The notes: generated by a model from the letters alone, not told the origin. A DNA stretch of 64,000 nucleotides from Variovorax beijingensis (GCF_007828835.1 NZ_VIVL01000011.1:1-64000), one strand, 5' to 3'; counted from the stretch's first letter, positions 7,824 to 16,151 are shown. Translations and numbers: made by a program.

Positions 7824-9308
7824 ATGAGTGCGACCGAGTGGTTCCAGGCGCGATTGCGCTCTGGCGAGAAGTCCGGCGAAAAGGCCGCCGCCAAGGTGCC
7901 CGTGGCATCCGATGGCGCGGCCCGCGGCGCACCCAGGACGGCCGCAAAACCCAGCATGCGCTCGACCGCCGAGCGGCTGCAGGCCACGCTGCGCAAGGCC
8001 GACGAAGCCTTGTCGCCGCGCGCGCTGCGCCGCGTGCTCACGGCCCTGCAGGCCGTGATCGATCCGCGCGTGAGCGAGGTCGAGGGCGGACGCCGGGCCC
8101 ATGCCATTGCACGCGAATATGCCGCCGCCACGCCCGAGGAGCGGCGCGACTACTGGGCGCTCATGAGCGAGCATTTCGCTGCCGACCCGCACAAGCTCAA
8201 GTCCGCGCGCGACCAGCACCAGGCCGCCGTCGGAACACCCGACGAAGGCCAGGCCGAGCTGCGGCTGCGGCGCGCGCTGGTGTCGCCGCGCATGCGCCTG
8301 CTGCAGCGCTTTGCGGTGGAGCCCGAGGGGATGCGCTTCCTCGTCGATCTGCGCGCCGAACTGCTGCCTTTCCTCAAGTCGGACAAGCGGCTGATCGCGC
8401 TCGACGCCGAGCTGGAGCATCTGTTCTCCACCTGGTTCGACGTCGCGTTCCTCGAACTGCGCCGCATCGACTGGCATTCGCCGGCCTCGCTGATCGAGAA
8501 GCTGATCCGCTACGAGGCCGTGCACGACATCAAGAGCTGGACCGACGTGAAGAACCGGCTCGACGACAGCGACCGGCGCTGCTACGGCTTCTTCCATCCG
8601 CGCCTGCCCAACGAGCCGCTGATCTTCGTCGAGGTGGCGCTGGTCGACCGCATCAGCGACGGCATCACGCCGCTGCTCGATGAAGCCGCCGTGCCGATCC
8701 AGCCGGCCAAGGCCACCACGGCCATCTTCTATTCGATCAGCAACACCCAGAACGGGCTGCGCGGCGTGAGCTTTGGCGATTCGCTCATCAAGCGCGTGGT
8801 CGAGACGCTGCAGGAAGAGCTGCCGCGCCTGAAGACCTTTGCCACGCTGTCGCCGATCCCGGGGTTTCGCGCCTGGCTTGCCAGGAATGCCGCCGAGCTG
8901 CTGCCGCGGCTGGACGAAAAGCGCGAGGCCGAGCTCGGCCGCCTCGTCGGCTCGCTGCCGCCGACCGCCGAGCGGCTGCTTGCCGCGGTGGAGGCGCCGG
9001 CCACGCTCGATGCCAGGTCGCCTTTGCGCCAGTGGCTCCTGCAGGCCGCGGCCGAATACCTGGGCCGCACGCTGATCGACGGCACGCCGGCCGATCCCGT
9101 GGCGCGCTTTCACCTGGGCAACGGGGCGCGCGTGGAGCGCCTCAACTGGGCCGGCGACCCGTCGCCCAAGGGCCTGAAGCAGTCCTACGGCCTGATGGTC
9201 AACTACCTCTACGATCTCAAGCGCCTCGACAAGCATCGCGCATGGATCTCCGAGGGCAAGGTGGCGGTTTCGGGGGATGTGGAAAGCCTGTTCTTCAAAA
9301 AAGGCTGA
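7824..9308 (+). CDS. matA: Malonyl-CoA decarboxylase
   Basis: Converts malonyl-CoA to acetyl-CoA and CO2, the second step of malonate breakdown. The 494-residue protein has the helical N-terminal oligomerisation part (to about residue 170) and the acyltransferase-like catalytic part. The family block ARFHLGNGARVERLNW near residues 430-445 holds the conserved His, with a KQSYGLMVNYLYDL segment after it. The frame can start at a TTG at 7818, but the ATG at 7824 has GGAG at 7813-7816 with suitable spacing. It lies between the GntR regulator and the Bug receptor of the same unit. Confidence 0.9.
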   Translation: MSATEWFQARLRSGEKSGEKAAAKVPVASDGAARGAPRTAAKPSMRSTAERLQATLRKADEALSPRALRRVLTALQAVIDPRVSEVEGGRRAHAIAREYAAATPEERRDYWALMSEHFAADPHKLKSARDQHQAAVGTPDEGQAELRLRRALVSPRMRLLQRFAVEPEGMRFLVDLRAELLPFLKSDKRLIALDAELEHLFSTWFDVAFLELRRIDWHSPASLIEKLIRYEAVHDIKSWTDVKNRLDDSDRRCYGFFHPRLPNEPLIFVEVALVDRISDGITPLLDEAAVPIQPAKATTAIFYSISNTQNGLRGVSFGDSLIKRVVETLQEELPRLKTFATLSPIPGFRAWLARNAAELLPRLDEKREAELGRLVGSLPPTAERLLAAVEAPATLDARSPLRQWLLQAAAEYLGRTLIDGTPADPVARFHLGNGARVERLNWAGDPSPKGLKQSYGLMVNYLYDLKRLDKHRAWISEGKVAVSGDVESLFFKKG

Positions 9309-9382
9309 GTTCTGCAAAGAAGTCCGGCGCCTGATGCGCCGGCCCGCATGGTGCGGCAATCTACAACGACAGGAGATGACAG

Positions 9383-10372
9383 ATGACTCAGAGTTTTCAG
9401 CGACGCGAGGTGCTGCGCCTGGCAGCAGCCGGTGCAGCCGTTCTGTGCGGCGGGGCAGGGGCGCAGGGAGGTAATTGGCCGACGCGGCCGGTCAACATGG
9501 TCGTGCCGTTCCCGGCCGGCGGCGGCACCGACGCCTTTGCGCGCCCGCTGTCGGCCCAGTTCGCCAAGGTCACGGGCCAGACGCTGGTCATCGACAACCG
9601 CGGCGGCGCGGGCGGCACCGTGGGGGCCAGCATCGCCGCCAAGGCCCAGCCCGATGGCTACACGCTCTTCATGGGCGCCGTGCACCACGCGATCGCGCCG
9701 TCGATCTACCCCAAGCTCGACTACGACCTCGAGAAAGACTTCGTGCCGCTGATGCTGCTGGCCAACGTGCCGCAGGTGGTGGTGGTCAATCCGCGCCGCG
9801 TCACGGCCAATACGCTGCAGGAACTGGTTGCCGCCGCCAAGCGCAGCCCCGGCAAGCTCAACTACGGCTCGGCCGGCGCGGGCACCTCGCACCACCTGGC
9901 GGGCGAGCTGTTCAAGCTGCAGACCGGCACCTTCATCACGCACATTCCCTACCGCGGCGCGGGACCGGCGCTGTCCGACCTGATCGCCGGCAACGTCGAC
10001 CTGATGTTCGACGGCCTCGGCTCTTCGGCCCAGCACATCAAGGGCGGGCGCATCAAGGCGCTGATGGTTGCCGGCAGCAAGCGCAACCCCGCGTTCCCCG
10101 ACGTGCCCTGCGCGGCAGAGGTCGGCCTGCCCGACTACACCGTCACCACCTGGTACGGCCTGTGGGCGCCCAAGGGCACGCCGGCCGACCTGCAGGCACG
10201 CATCGTCGACAGCATGAAGAAGGCCCTGGCGAGCGATGAGCTCAAGGCCATCTGGACCCAGAATGGCTCCGAGATCCCGAACCTCACCATGGCCCCGTAC
10301 GGCGGCTTCGTGAATTCCGAGATCAAGCGCTGGGCCGCGGTGGTGAAGGCCTCGGGCGCCAAGCTGGAGTAA
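9383..10372 (+). CDS. Bug-family periplasmic solute-binding protein
   Basis: A 329-residue tripartite tricarboxylate transporter (TctC/Bug) receptor. A signal sequence with a twin-arginine-like start (QRREVLRLAAAG) precedes the mature protein, which has typical Bug blocks: NMVVPFPAGGGTDAFAR, DNRGGAGGTVGA and YGSAGAGTSHHLAGELF. Placed between malonyl-CoA decarboxylase and malonyl-CoA synthetase, it probably binds malonate or a related dicarboxylate. No TctA/TctB membrane genes are nearby, so it must use a transporter encoded elsewhere or act as a sensor. Confidence 0.88.
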   Translation: MTQSFQRREVLRLAAAGAAVLCGGAGAQGGNWPTRPVNMVVPFPAGGGTDAFARPLSAQFAKVTGQTLVIDNRGGAGGTVGASIAAKAQPDGYTLFMGAVHHAIAPSIYPKLDYDLEKDFVPLMLLANVPQVVVVNPRRVTANTLQELVAAAKRSPGKLNYGSAGAGTSHHLAGELFKLQTGTFITHIPYRGAGPALSDLIAGNVDLMFDGLGSSAQHIKGGRIKALMVAGSKRNPAFPDVPCAAEVGLPDYTVTTWYGLWAPKGTPADLQARIVDSMKKALASDELKAIWTQNGSEIPNLTMAPYGGFVNSEIKRWAAVVKASGAKLE

Positions 10373-10429
10373 CGCGCCGCCGCAAGCTTGCACGCCCAGC
10401 GCACACCGAATTTCCGAAGTACCTGCCAG

Positions 10430-11965
10430 ATGAAGACGAAAGCCAATTCCAACCTGTTTGCCGCCCTGCGCGCGGCCTTTCCCGCCGACCTCGGCCGCAC
10501 GGCCGTGGAAACCGACAACGGCCTGTTCTATTCGTGGCAAGACCTCGACCGCGCCAGCGCAATGATGGCCAACCTGTTCGGCGCGCTGGGACTGGAGGAG
10601 GGCGCCCGCATCGCGGTGCAGGTCGAGAAATCGGTCGAGGCAATGATCCTCTACCTCGCCACGCTGCGCGCCGGTTACGTCTTCTTGCCGCTCAACACCG
10701 CCTACCAGAGCGCCGAGATCGAATACTTCATCGGCAACGCGGAGCCGGCCGTGGTGGTGTGCACCAGCCGCAATGCCGCGTGGGTCGGACCCATCGCGAG
10801 TGCGGCGGGCACCCGGCACGTGTTCACGCTGGACGACGACCGCACCGGCACGCTGCTGGAGCTTGCCGCGCAATGCAGCGATCGGCATGAGATGGCGCGC
10901 AAGAACGCAAACGACCTGGCCGCCATCCTCTACACCAGCGGCACCACCGGCCGCAGCAAGGGCGCGATGCTCACGCATGGCAACCTGCTGTCGAACGCCG
11001 GGGTGCTCAAGGACTACTGGGGCTGGACGGAGGGCGACGTACTGATCCATGCGCTGCCGATCTTCCACGTGCACGGCCTCTTCGTTGCGCTCCATGGTGC
11101 GCTGCTCAACGGCAGCAAGATGATCTGGTTTTCCAGGTTCGACCCGAAGCGCGTGGTCGAGAAGCTGCCCGAGGCCACCGTGTTCATGGGCGTGCCCACG
11201 CTCTACGTGCGCTTGCTGGCCGAGCCCGGCCTCACGCGCGAGGCGGTTCGCAGCATGCGGCTCTTCATCGCCGGTTCCGCGCCGCTGCTCATCGAGACCT
11301 TCGATGAATGGCGCGAACGCACCGGCCACACCATCCTGGAGCGCTACGGCATGAGCGAGACCATCATGCTCACCTCCAACCCCTACAGCCCCGCCCAGGG
11401 CGAGCGTCGCGGCGGCACGGTCGGCTTTCCGCTGCCGGGCGTGCGGCTGCGCGTGCGCGACGACGCCGGCCGCGACTGCACCACCGACGAGATCGGCAAC
11501 ATCGAGGTCAGCGGCCCCAACGTGTTCGCGGGCTACTGGCGCATGCCGGGGAAAACGAAGGAAGAGTTCACCGCCGATGGCTTCTTCAAGACCGGCGACG
11601 TCGGCAAGATCGACGGCCGAGGCTACGTCACCATCGTCGGACGCAGCAAGGACCTGATCATCAGCGGCGGCTACAACGTCTATCCCGCCGAGATCGAGGG
11701 CTACATCAACGAGCTGCCCGGCGTGGCCGAAAGCGCGGTGGTCGGCGTGCCGCACCCTGACTTCGGCGAGGTGGGCGTGGCCATCGTGATCGCCAAGGCG
11801 GGCGGGGTGCTCGAGCCCGATGCCATCGTGGCGGAACTCAAGTCGAAGCTCGCGAACTTCAAGATTCCCAAGCGCTGCTTCGTCGTGCCCGAGCTGCCGC
11901 GCAACACCATGGGCAAGGTGCAGAAGGCGTTGCTGCGGGAGCAGCACAAGGGGCTGTTCGCCTAG
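10430..11965 (+). CDS. matB: Malonyl-CoA synthetase
   Basis: Activates malonate with ATP and CoA to malonyl-CoA. The 511-residue protein is an ANL-superfamily acyl-CoA synthetase with the phosphate loop YTSGTTGRSKGAM (about residues 166-178), the RYGMSET motif (about 304-310), the hinge region around GRSKDLIISGGYNVYP and the C-terminal catalytic Lys in PRNTMGKVQK. The length and HVHGLFVALHGALL block fit MatB. An upstream TTG at 10388 is possible, but the ATG at 10430 begins the conserved part. Its TAG stop shares the CTAG at 11962-11965 with the convergent hydrolase gene. Confidence 0.9.
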   Translation: MKTKANSNLFAALRAAFPADLGRTAVETDNGLFYSWQDLDRASAMMANLFGALGLEEGARIAVQVEKSVEAMILYLATLRAGYVFLPLNTAYQSAEIEYFIGNAEPAVVVCTSRNAAWVGPIASAAGTRHVFTLDDDRTGTLLELAAQCSDRHEMARKNANDLAAILYTSGTTGRSKGAMLTHGNLLSNAGVLKDYWGWTEGDVLIHALPIFHVHGLFVALHGALLNGSKMIWFSRFDPKRVVEKLPEATVFMGVPTLYVRLLAEPGLTREAVRSMRLFIAGSAPLLIETFDEWRERTGHTILERYGMSETIMLTSNPYSPAQGERRGGTVGFPLPGVRLRVRDDAGRDCTTDEIGNIEVSGPNVFAGYWRMPGKTKEEFTADGFFKTGDVGKIDGRGYVTIVGRSKDLIISGGYNVYPAEIEGYINELPGVAESAVVGVPHPDFGEVGVAIVIAKAGGVLEPDAIVAELKSKLANFKIPKRCFVVPELPRNTMGKVQKALLREQHKGLFA

Positions 11966-13665
11966 GGCCCTGCCACCCTCGGTGCGAGCGCGGTGACGCG
12001 GGGTTCGTGGAAGATGAGCGCGTCCACCGCGTCGGGCGAAGGCCGGCGGAATTCCACGCCGAAGCCCTCGAGCGTGTCGACGCGGAAGCTGCGTCCATCG
12101 GCCGGCAGCAGGCGATAGGTCGGCTGACCCGGAATCGTCATGGCAAGCTCGCCGCGCGCGTCGAGCCTGATCTCGATCACACGGCCGCTGTGCAGGTAGT
12201 CGCCGGCGCACAGTTGCCGGAACGCCGGGTCCAGCACGTCGCCGGCCGGAGCGCGAAGGAACACGATGTCGTCCACCATCTCCTCGAATGGAATCTCGAT
12301 GCGATCGATGCGGCCTTGCCGGTCGTAGCGGAAGGTGAGCGTCCGGTTGCTGGGGTGCAGCACCGTCGGACGGTCGGGGGTGATGAACACGTCGTAGTGG
12401 CGGTGCTCGAGCTTTTCCTCGATGCCGCGCCAGCGCCATGCGAGCCCGTCCGCCTCCCTGTTGATGCGCAGGCGCCCGTAGGCCGGGTGCTCGTAGTCGC
12501 CGGCATAGTCATCGAGCGGATGGCTCGGGTGGGTTCCGCTCCTGCGGACTTCCGCGCCCGCCTTCCGGTCGAGCGCCTGCTGTTCGATGGCCTGCCTGCG
12601 CTTGGGGGCCAGGCGCTCGAACCAGTCGACCGGCTCGCGGCCGCAGATGCGGTCGAGCACGGCGTAGGTGAGGATTGCCTGGACGCTCCCCGGTGTGCGG
12701 TTCGTCAGCACCACGATGCCTGCGCGACGCTCGGGCTGCATCGTCATGAGCGTGCTCCAGCCGGTCCACGAGCCCGAGTGCGCGACGGTGCGCTCGCCGC
12801 GGTACTGCTCGCAGAAGAGCCCGAGGCCGTAGTGCGAGTCGCCGATCTCGGCGTAAGGGGAGCGCCCCATGTGCACGCGCGGGGTCGTCATTTCGCGCAG
12901 CGCCTGAGGCGAAAGCAGTTGCCGTCCATGCGCCTTGCCGTCGAGGAGAAAGCGTGCCCATTTCGCAAGATCGGCCACCGAGGCGTTGATGCCGCCGGCC
13001 GGCGTCGCGCGGATCGGCGACAGCGGCGTGCGGTAGCGCTCATCGCCGTCCATCGCATGGGGACGGGCGGCGTCTTCGGCGGCCGCGAGGGCCTCGATGG
13101 AGAAGCCGAAGCGGCTGAAGCCCAGCGGCTTCATCAGGCGCTCGGTGGTGAAGTCCTGGTAGCTCTGGCCGCTGATCCGCTCGGTGACCATGCCGGCGAC
13201 CAGGTAGCCGAGGTTCGAGTACTGGAAGGTGTCGCGCAGGTCCTTGCTGGGTGCAAGGTGCCTGAGCGCGGCCAGCATCTGCGCATTGCCCAGGTCGCCG
13301 GGCATGTGGATCCAGTCATGCCGCGGCAGCCCGCTGTGATGGCACAGCAGATCGCGCACGGTCAGCCGCTCGGTCGCCACCGGATCGTGCAGGCGGAATT
13401 CGGGAATCACCTCGCGCACCGGCCGATCCCAGTCGAGCTTGCGTTCGTCCACCAGCAGGCCGAGCCCGGCCGCGGTGAACGACTTGGTGATCGAGCACAG
13501 CAGGAATTGCGTGTCGATGGTCACGGGCAGGCCCGTGTCGGTGTCGCGCACGCCGTAGCCCTTGAGCACGGCGATGTCGCCGTCCTGGATGACGGCCAGC
13601 GCGAGTCCCGGTACTTTCCATTCCTGCATCGAGGCTTCGACGAGGCTGTCGAGATCGCTCCACAT
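11962..13665 (-). CDS. Serine hydrolase of the beta-lactamase (class C / AmpC-fold) family
   Basis: A 567-residue protein with no clear signal peptide. The penicillin-binding-type nucleophile motif SITK (SxxK) lies at about residues 58-61, YSNLGY at about 147-152, and an HSGSWTGW motif stands in place of KTG at about 288-295. A C-terminal beta-rich domain of about 200 residues (DUF3471-like) follows. Such proteins act as esterases or D-amino-acid peptidases; the substrate is unknown. It converges on matB so closely that the two stop codons overlap, and no terminator hairpin separates them. Confidence 0.85.
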   Translation of the reverse strand: MWSDLDSLVEASMQEWKVPGLALAVIQDGDIAVLKGYGVRDTDTGLPVTIDTQFLLCSITKSFTAAGLGLLVDERKLDWDRPVREVIPEFRLHDPVATERLTVRDLLCHHSGLPRHDWIHMPGDLGNAQMLAALRHLAPSKDLRDTFQYSNLGYLVAGMVTERISGQSYQDFTTERLMKPLGFSRFGFSIEALAAAEDAARPHAMDGDERYRTPLSPIRATPAGGINASVADLAKWARFLLDGKAHGRQLLSPQALREMTTPRVHMGRSPYAEIGDSHYGLGLFCEQYRGERTVAHSGSWTGWSTLMTMQPERRAGIVVLTNRTPGSVQAILTYAVLDRICGREPVDWFERLAPKRRQAIEQQALDRKAGAEVRRSGTHPSHPLDDYAGDYEHPAYGRLRINREADGLAWRWRGIEEKLEHRHYDVFITPDRPTVLHPSNRTLTFRYDRQGRIDRIEIPFEEMVDDIVFLRAPAGDVLDPAFRQLCAGDYLHSGRVIEIRLDARGELAMTIPGQPTYRLLPADGRSFRVDTLEGFGVEFRRPSPDAVDALIFHEPRVTALAPRVAGP

Positions 13666-13728
13666 GGTCGGGTCCTTGCCTTTGTGTAGGGCCGCGCATC
13701 CTACGGCATCCCCGGAGCGAGGGGCCCG

Positions 13729-13869
13729 CTACGCTGCGCCCGGCCCGTTCATGAGCCCGCTGCCCGCATGGCAGTTGATGTATTCGTCGCTCTGGTCGTC
13801 GGCCTTCAGCACCGTGCAGCACGGGAACCACCTCGCGCCGCGCGAATGGCGGCAGCAGCGCGTGCAATA
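13729..13869 (-). other. Start-less Cys-rich reading frame
   Basis: Between the serine hydrolase and uspA, the minus strand carries about 46 codons with six cysteines (CTRCC ... PCCTVLKADD ... YINCHAGSG, ending GPGAA then TAG at 13731-13729). Third codon positions are about 90% G or C, as in true genes here. I could find no ATG, GTG or TTG in this frame near its beginning. It may be a gene remnant that lost its start, a non-canonically started metal-binding peptide, or chance. A 39-codon plus-strand ATG frame (13751-13870) overlaps it and has no ribosome site. Confidence 0.25.
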
Positions 13870-13895
13870 AGAGGGGAAAGAAGAGAAAAGCCCGG

Positions 13896-14321
13896 CTACT
13901 GCACCAGCAGCACCGAGGTGTCGGTCTCGGAGATCACCTTGGTGGCCACCGAGCCCATCAGCGCGCGGCCGATGATGCCGTGGCCATGGGTACCGAGCAC
14001 GATCAGCTGCGCATGCGCAGCCGCCGCCGACTTGAGGATTTCCTCGGCCGCATGGCCATGGCGCTTGTCGATCGTGTAGTTGCTCACGCTGTTCTGCGCA
14101 AGCAAGGCCGCCACGGGGTCGAGCACCTTGGCGTTTTCCTCGGCGTAGTAATCGGCGATCACCTCCTTGCTGAGGTGGCGCGCCACATGGCCCGAGATAC
14201 CGGTGCAGACATGCACGATGACCAGCTCATGGCCATCCACGAACATCGCGCGGTTGGCCAGCAGGTAATTGAGCGCCTTCTGCGTATAGGCGCTGCCGTC
14301 GACAGCAATGAGGATTTTCAT
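13896..14321 (-). CDS. Universal stress protein, UspA family
   Basis: A 141-residue single-domain UspA protein beginning MKILIAVDGSAYT. The ATP-binding signature is at the end of the chain: LIVLGTHGHGIIGRALMGSVATKVI (G-2x-G-9x-G-S/T type), so it is probably a nucleotide-binding stress protein. I chose the ATG at 14321. A good -10 element (TATAAC on the minus strand, 14333-14328) lies just 6 nt upstream, which would make the mRNA leaderless. Confidence 0.92.
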   Translation of the reverse strand: MKILIAVDGSAYTQKALNYLLANRAMFVDGHELVIVHVCTGISGHVARHLSKEVIADYYAEENAKVLDPVAALLAQNSVSNYTIDKRHGHAAEEILKSAAAAHAQLIVLGTHGHGIIGRALMGSVATKVISETDTSVLLVQ

Positions 14322-14401
14322 GCGCCCGTTATACGGCCGGGGCCGCGGCCTCGCAACGGATCCCACCCGGCCGCCGAGGGGCTTTCAAGGCGCGCGGCGA
14401 C

Positions 14402-15223
14402 TCAGCCCTGCAGGCCCTTCCAGAGCATGTAGGCCGCCAGCAGGTACAGGATGCTCGCGAACACGCGCTTGAGCTTCTTCACCGGCAGGTTGTGCGCTGC
14501 CTTCGCACCCAGCGGCGCGGTGAGCACGCTGCACACCGCAATGACCGCGAGCGCGGGCAGCCAGATGTAGCCGAACGAACCTGCCGGAAGGCCTTGCACC
14601 GACTGTCCGCTCACCACGTAGCCCAGCACGTTGGCCACCGCAATCGGAAAGCCGAGCGCGGCGCTGGTCGCCACGGCGTTGTGGATGGAGATGTTGCACC
14701 AGGTCATGAAAGGCACGCTGACGAAGCCCCCGCCCGCGCCGACCAGGCCCGAGATGAAGCCGATGGCGCCGCCCGCCGACAGCTGCCCCGCGGTGCCCGG
14801 CATCTGGCGCGTGGGCTTGGGCTTGCGGTCGAGGAACATCTGCGTGGCCGAGAAGCCCACGAACAGCGCAAAGACGATGGCCAGCACCGTGCCCTTGAGC
14901 AGCGCGAACACGCCCAGGCTGCCCAGCAGGCTGCCGATGACGATGCCGGGCGCCAGGCGCCGCACGATGTCCCAGCGCACCGCGCCGCGCTTGTGGTGTG
15001 CGCGCACGCTGGACACCGAGGTGAAGATGATCGTGGCCATCGAGGTGGCGATCGCCATCTTCACCGCGAGATCGGAGGCCACCCCGCGGTGCCCCATGAT
15101 GATCGTGATGAACGGCACCATGAGCATCCCGCCGCCGATGCCCAGCAGGCCCGCCAGGAAACCGGTGCCCAGGCCGAGTGCGGCCAGTTCGGCGATCAGG
15201 AGGGGGTCGAGCAGGGAAGTCAC
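14402..15223 (-). CDS. Sulfite exporter TauE/SafE family permease
   Basis: A 273-residue membrane protein with roughly eight hydrophobic segments. Two copies of the TSUP motif are visible: GFLAGLLGIGGGMLMVPF near the N-terminus and GFISGLVGAGGGFVSVPF about 120 residues later. The family exports sulfite, sulfonates or other small organic anions; the substrate here is unknown. The frame extends to 15301, but the earlier part is polar, and the GTG at 15223 begins the natural membrane sequence. The terminator at 15237-15277 lies just upstream, separating it from the 6S RNA. Confidence 0.85.
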   Translation of the reverse strand: MTSLLDPLLIAELAALGLGTGFLAGLLGIGGGMLMVPFITIIMGHRGVASDLAVKMAIATSMATIIFTSVSSVRAHHKRGAVRWDIVRRLAPGIVIGSLLGSLGVFALLKGTVLAIVFALFVGFSATQMFLDRKPKPTRQMPGTAGQLSAGGAIGFISGLVGAGGGFVSVPFMTWCNISIHNAVATSAALGFPIAVANVLGYVVSGQSVQGLPAGSFGYIWLPALAVIAVCSVLTAPLGAKAAHNLPVKKLKRVFASILYLLAAYMLWKGLQG

Positions 15224-15236
15224 GCAGCGAAGCCTT

Positions 15237-15277
15237 GAAAAAAAGCAACGGCCCCGTGCAGCGCATGCAGGGGCCGT
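15237..15277 (-). terminator. Intrinsic terminator downstream of 6S RNA
   Basis: Read on the minus strand, ACGGCCCC and GGGGCCGT form an 8-bp stem (15277-15248), extended inward by TGCA/TGCA. It is followed by TTGCTTTTTTTC. It should end transcription coming through zapA and the 6S RNA before the TauE/SafE gene. Confidence 0.8.
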
Positions 15278-15287
15278 ATGAACGGAA

Positions 15288-15466
15288 AAAGGTGTCTGCA
15301 AGTGGGCGCCGAACCCGCATCCTGAACCAGGGTTCAGGTGGGCGAGGGCAGCAAGACTTCGGGTTCATCTGACGCGAGATGATCACACCCGTCAAGCGAT
15401 GTACCAAGCCCGGCTCCGGAGAGCATTGGAACAAGGAAATATTAAGCCCGACGCGCACCGCAGACA
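15288..15466 (-). ncRNA. ssrS: 6S RNA
   Basis: A structured RNA of about 180 nt that binds sigma70-RNA polymerase and mimics an open promoter. Evidence: it lies directly downstream of zapA, the conserved genomic position of ssrS. The minus strand carries the hallmark CACCTGAACC-CTGGTTCAGG hairpin near the 3' part (about 15340-15320). The ends pair (TGTCTGC at the 5' end with GCAGACA at 15299-15293) to close the long rod. A -10 box TAAAAT (15478-15473) sits 7 nt before the proposed 5' end. Exact ends are estimates. Confidence 0.85.
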
Positions 15467-15472
15467 GTTCGG

Positions 15473-15478
15473 ATTTTA
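15473..15478 (-). promoter_or_regulatory. -10 element of 6S RNA
   Basis: TAAAAT on the minus strand, 7 nt before the predicted 5' end of the 6S RNA and just after the zapA stop. I see no good -35. Confidence 0.5.
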
Positions 15479-15505
15479 CGCCCCGGACGGGCCGGGTGCT
15501 TCCGC

Positions 15506-15847
15506 TCAGAGTAAATGGTCATCGCCCGCGAGGGCTTGATCGAGTTTCTGAATGAGCTGGGCGGCCTTGGCGTCGGCGTCCCCGCCATCTGCCGAGGGGG
15601 CCGAGGACGCCGCGGCCACGGGAAGCGGCGCGGCCGCGGCGGCCGCTTGCTGTGCCGCCAGGTCGAAAGCCAGGTTCAGCGAGGCGAGCACCGCGATGCG
15701 GTCGCGCGCCTTCACCTTGCCGGCATCGCGGATCTTGCACATGGCCGCGTCCACGCGCTCGACGGCTTCGCGCAGCTGCGCCTCGCCGCCGTCGGGGCAG
15801 CCGAGCAGATAGCTCTGGCCCATGATCTGAACTTCAATCTGCTTCAT
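15506..15847 (-). CDS. zapA: Cell division protein ZapA
   Basis: A 113-residue FtsZ-ring-associated protein. The N-terminal domain (MKQIEVQIMGQSYLLGC, then GGEAQLREAVERVD) matches ZapA, which cross-links FtsZ protofilaments. A helical Ala-rich C-terminal half ends in a short acidic tail. It overlaps the preceding ZapB-like gene by ATGA (15844-15847), so the two are translationally coupled. The 6S RNA gene follows immediately. Confidence 0.9.
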   Translation of the reverse strand: MKQIEVQIMGQSYLLGCPDGGEAQLREAVERVDAAMCKIRDAGKVKARDRIAVLASLNLAFDLAAQQAAAAAAPLPVAAASSAPSADGGDADAKAAQLIQKLDQALAGDDHLL

Positions 15848-16068
15848 GCGGGGGAATCTTGGGAAGGGGGTTCAGCCGGCAGCCGCTCGAGCAATGCATC
15901 GAGGCGCGTGCGGGCCGCGGCCAGCCGCGACTTCAGCGCATCGCGCTCGCGCGTGAGCGCTTCGACCTGCTCCTGCAGCAGCGCATTGGTGCGCTGCACC
16001 TCTTCATGACGCACGAGCAGGCGGTCCACACGCTCGGCGATCTGGTCGATGGGGCTGGAGGCGGGCAT
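15844..16068 (-). CDS. ZapB-like coiled-coil protein (TIGR02449 type)
   Basis: A 74-residue, almost wholly helical protein (IDQIAERVDRLLVRHEEV..., heptad-like to the end) matching the TIGR02449 family found next to zapA in betaproteobacteria. By analogy with ZapB it probably lies on the ZapA-FtsZ ring; this is inferred from context. The frame is open to 16257, but the ATG at 16068 starts the conserved part. A -10 box (TACAAT, 16082-16077) lies 8 nt upstream, so the leader is nearly absent. Confidence 0.8.
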   Translation of the reverse strand: MPASSPIDQIAERVDRLLVRHEEVQRTNALLQEQVEALTRERDALKSRLAAARTRLDALLERLPAEPPSQDSPA

Positions 16069-16121
16069 GGTTGGCGATTGTAGTTTCCCGGCGAAGCACA
16101 GGCTGCGCAACTTTTGGCTTA

Positions 16122-16145
16122 CTGTGCCGGCACAGGCCCTAGAAT
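16122..16145 (+). promoter_or_regulatory. Promoter region of the btuB leader with a palindrome
   Basis: TAGAAT at 16140-16145 is a good -10 for the riboswitch leader (start near 16152). Immediately upstream is a perfect 14-bp palindrome, CTGTGCCGGCACAG (16122-16135), which could be a repressor site. The -35 is weak (TTGGCT at 16114-16119 is 20 bp from the -10). Confidence 0.45.
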
Positions 16146-16151
16146 CCTGCG

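Noticed and set aside
9383..9480. Twin-arginine signal on the Bug receptor as proof of Tat export
   Set aside because: The RREVLRL start only loosely matches the Tat consensus; Sec export is typical of Bug proteins.
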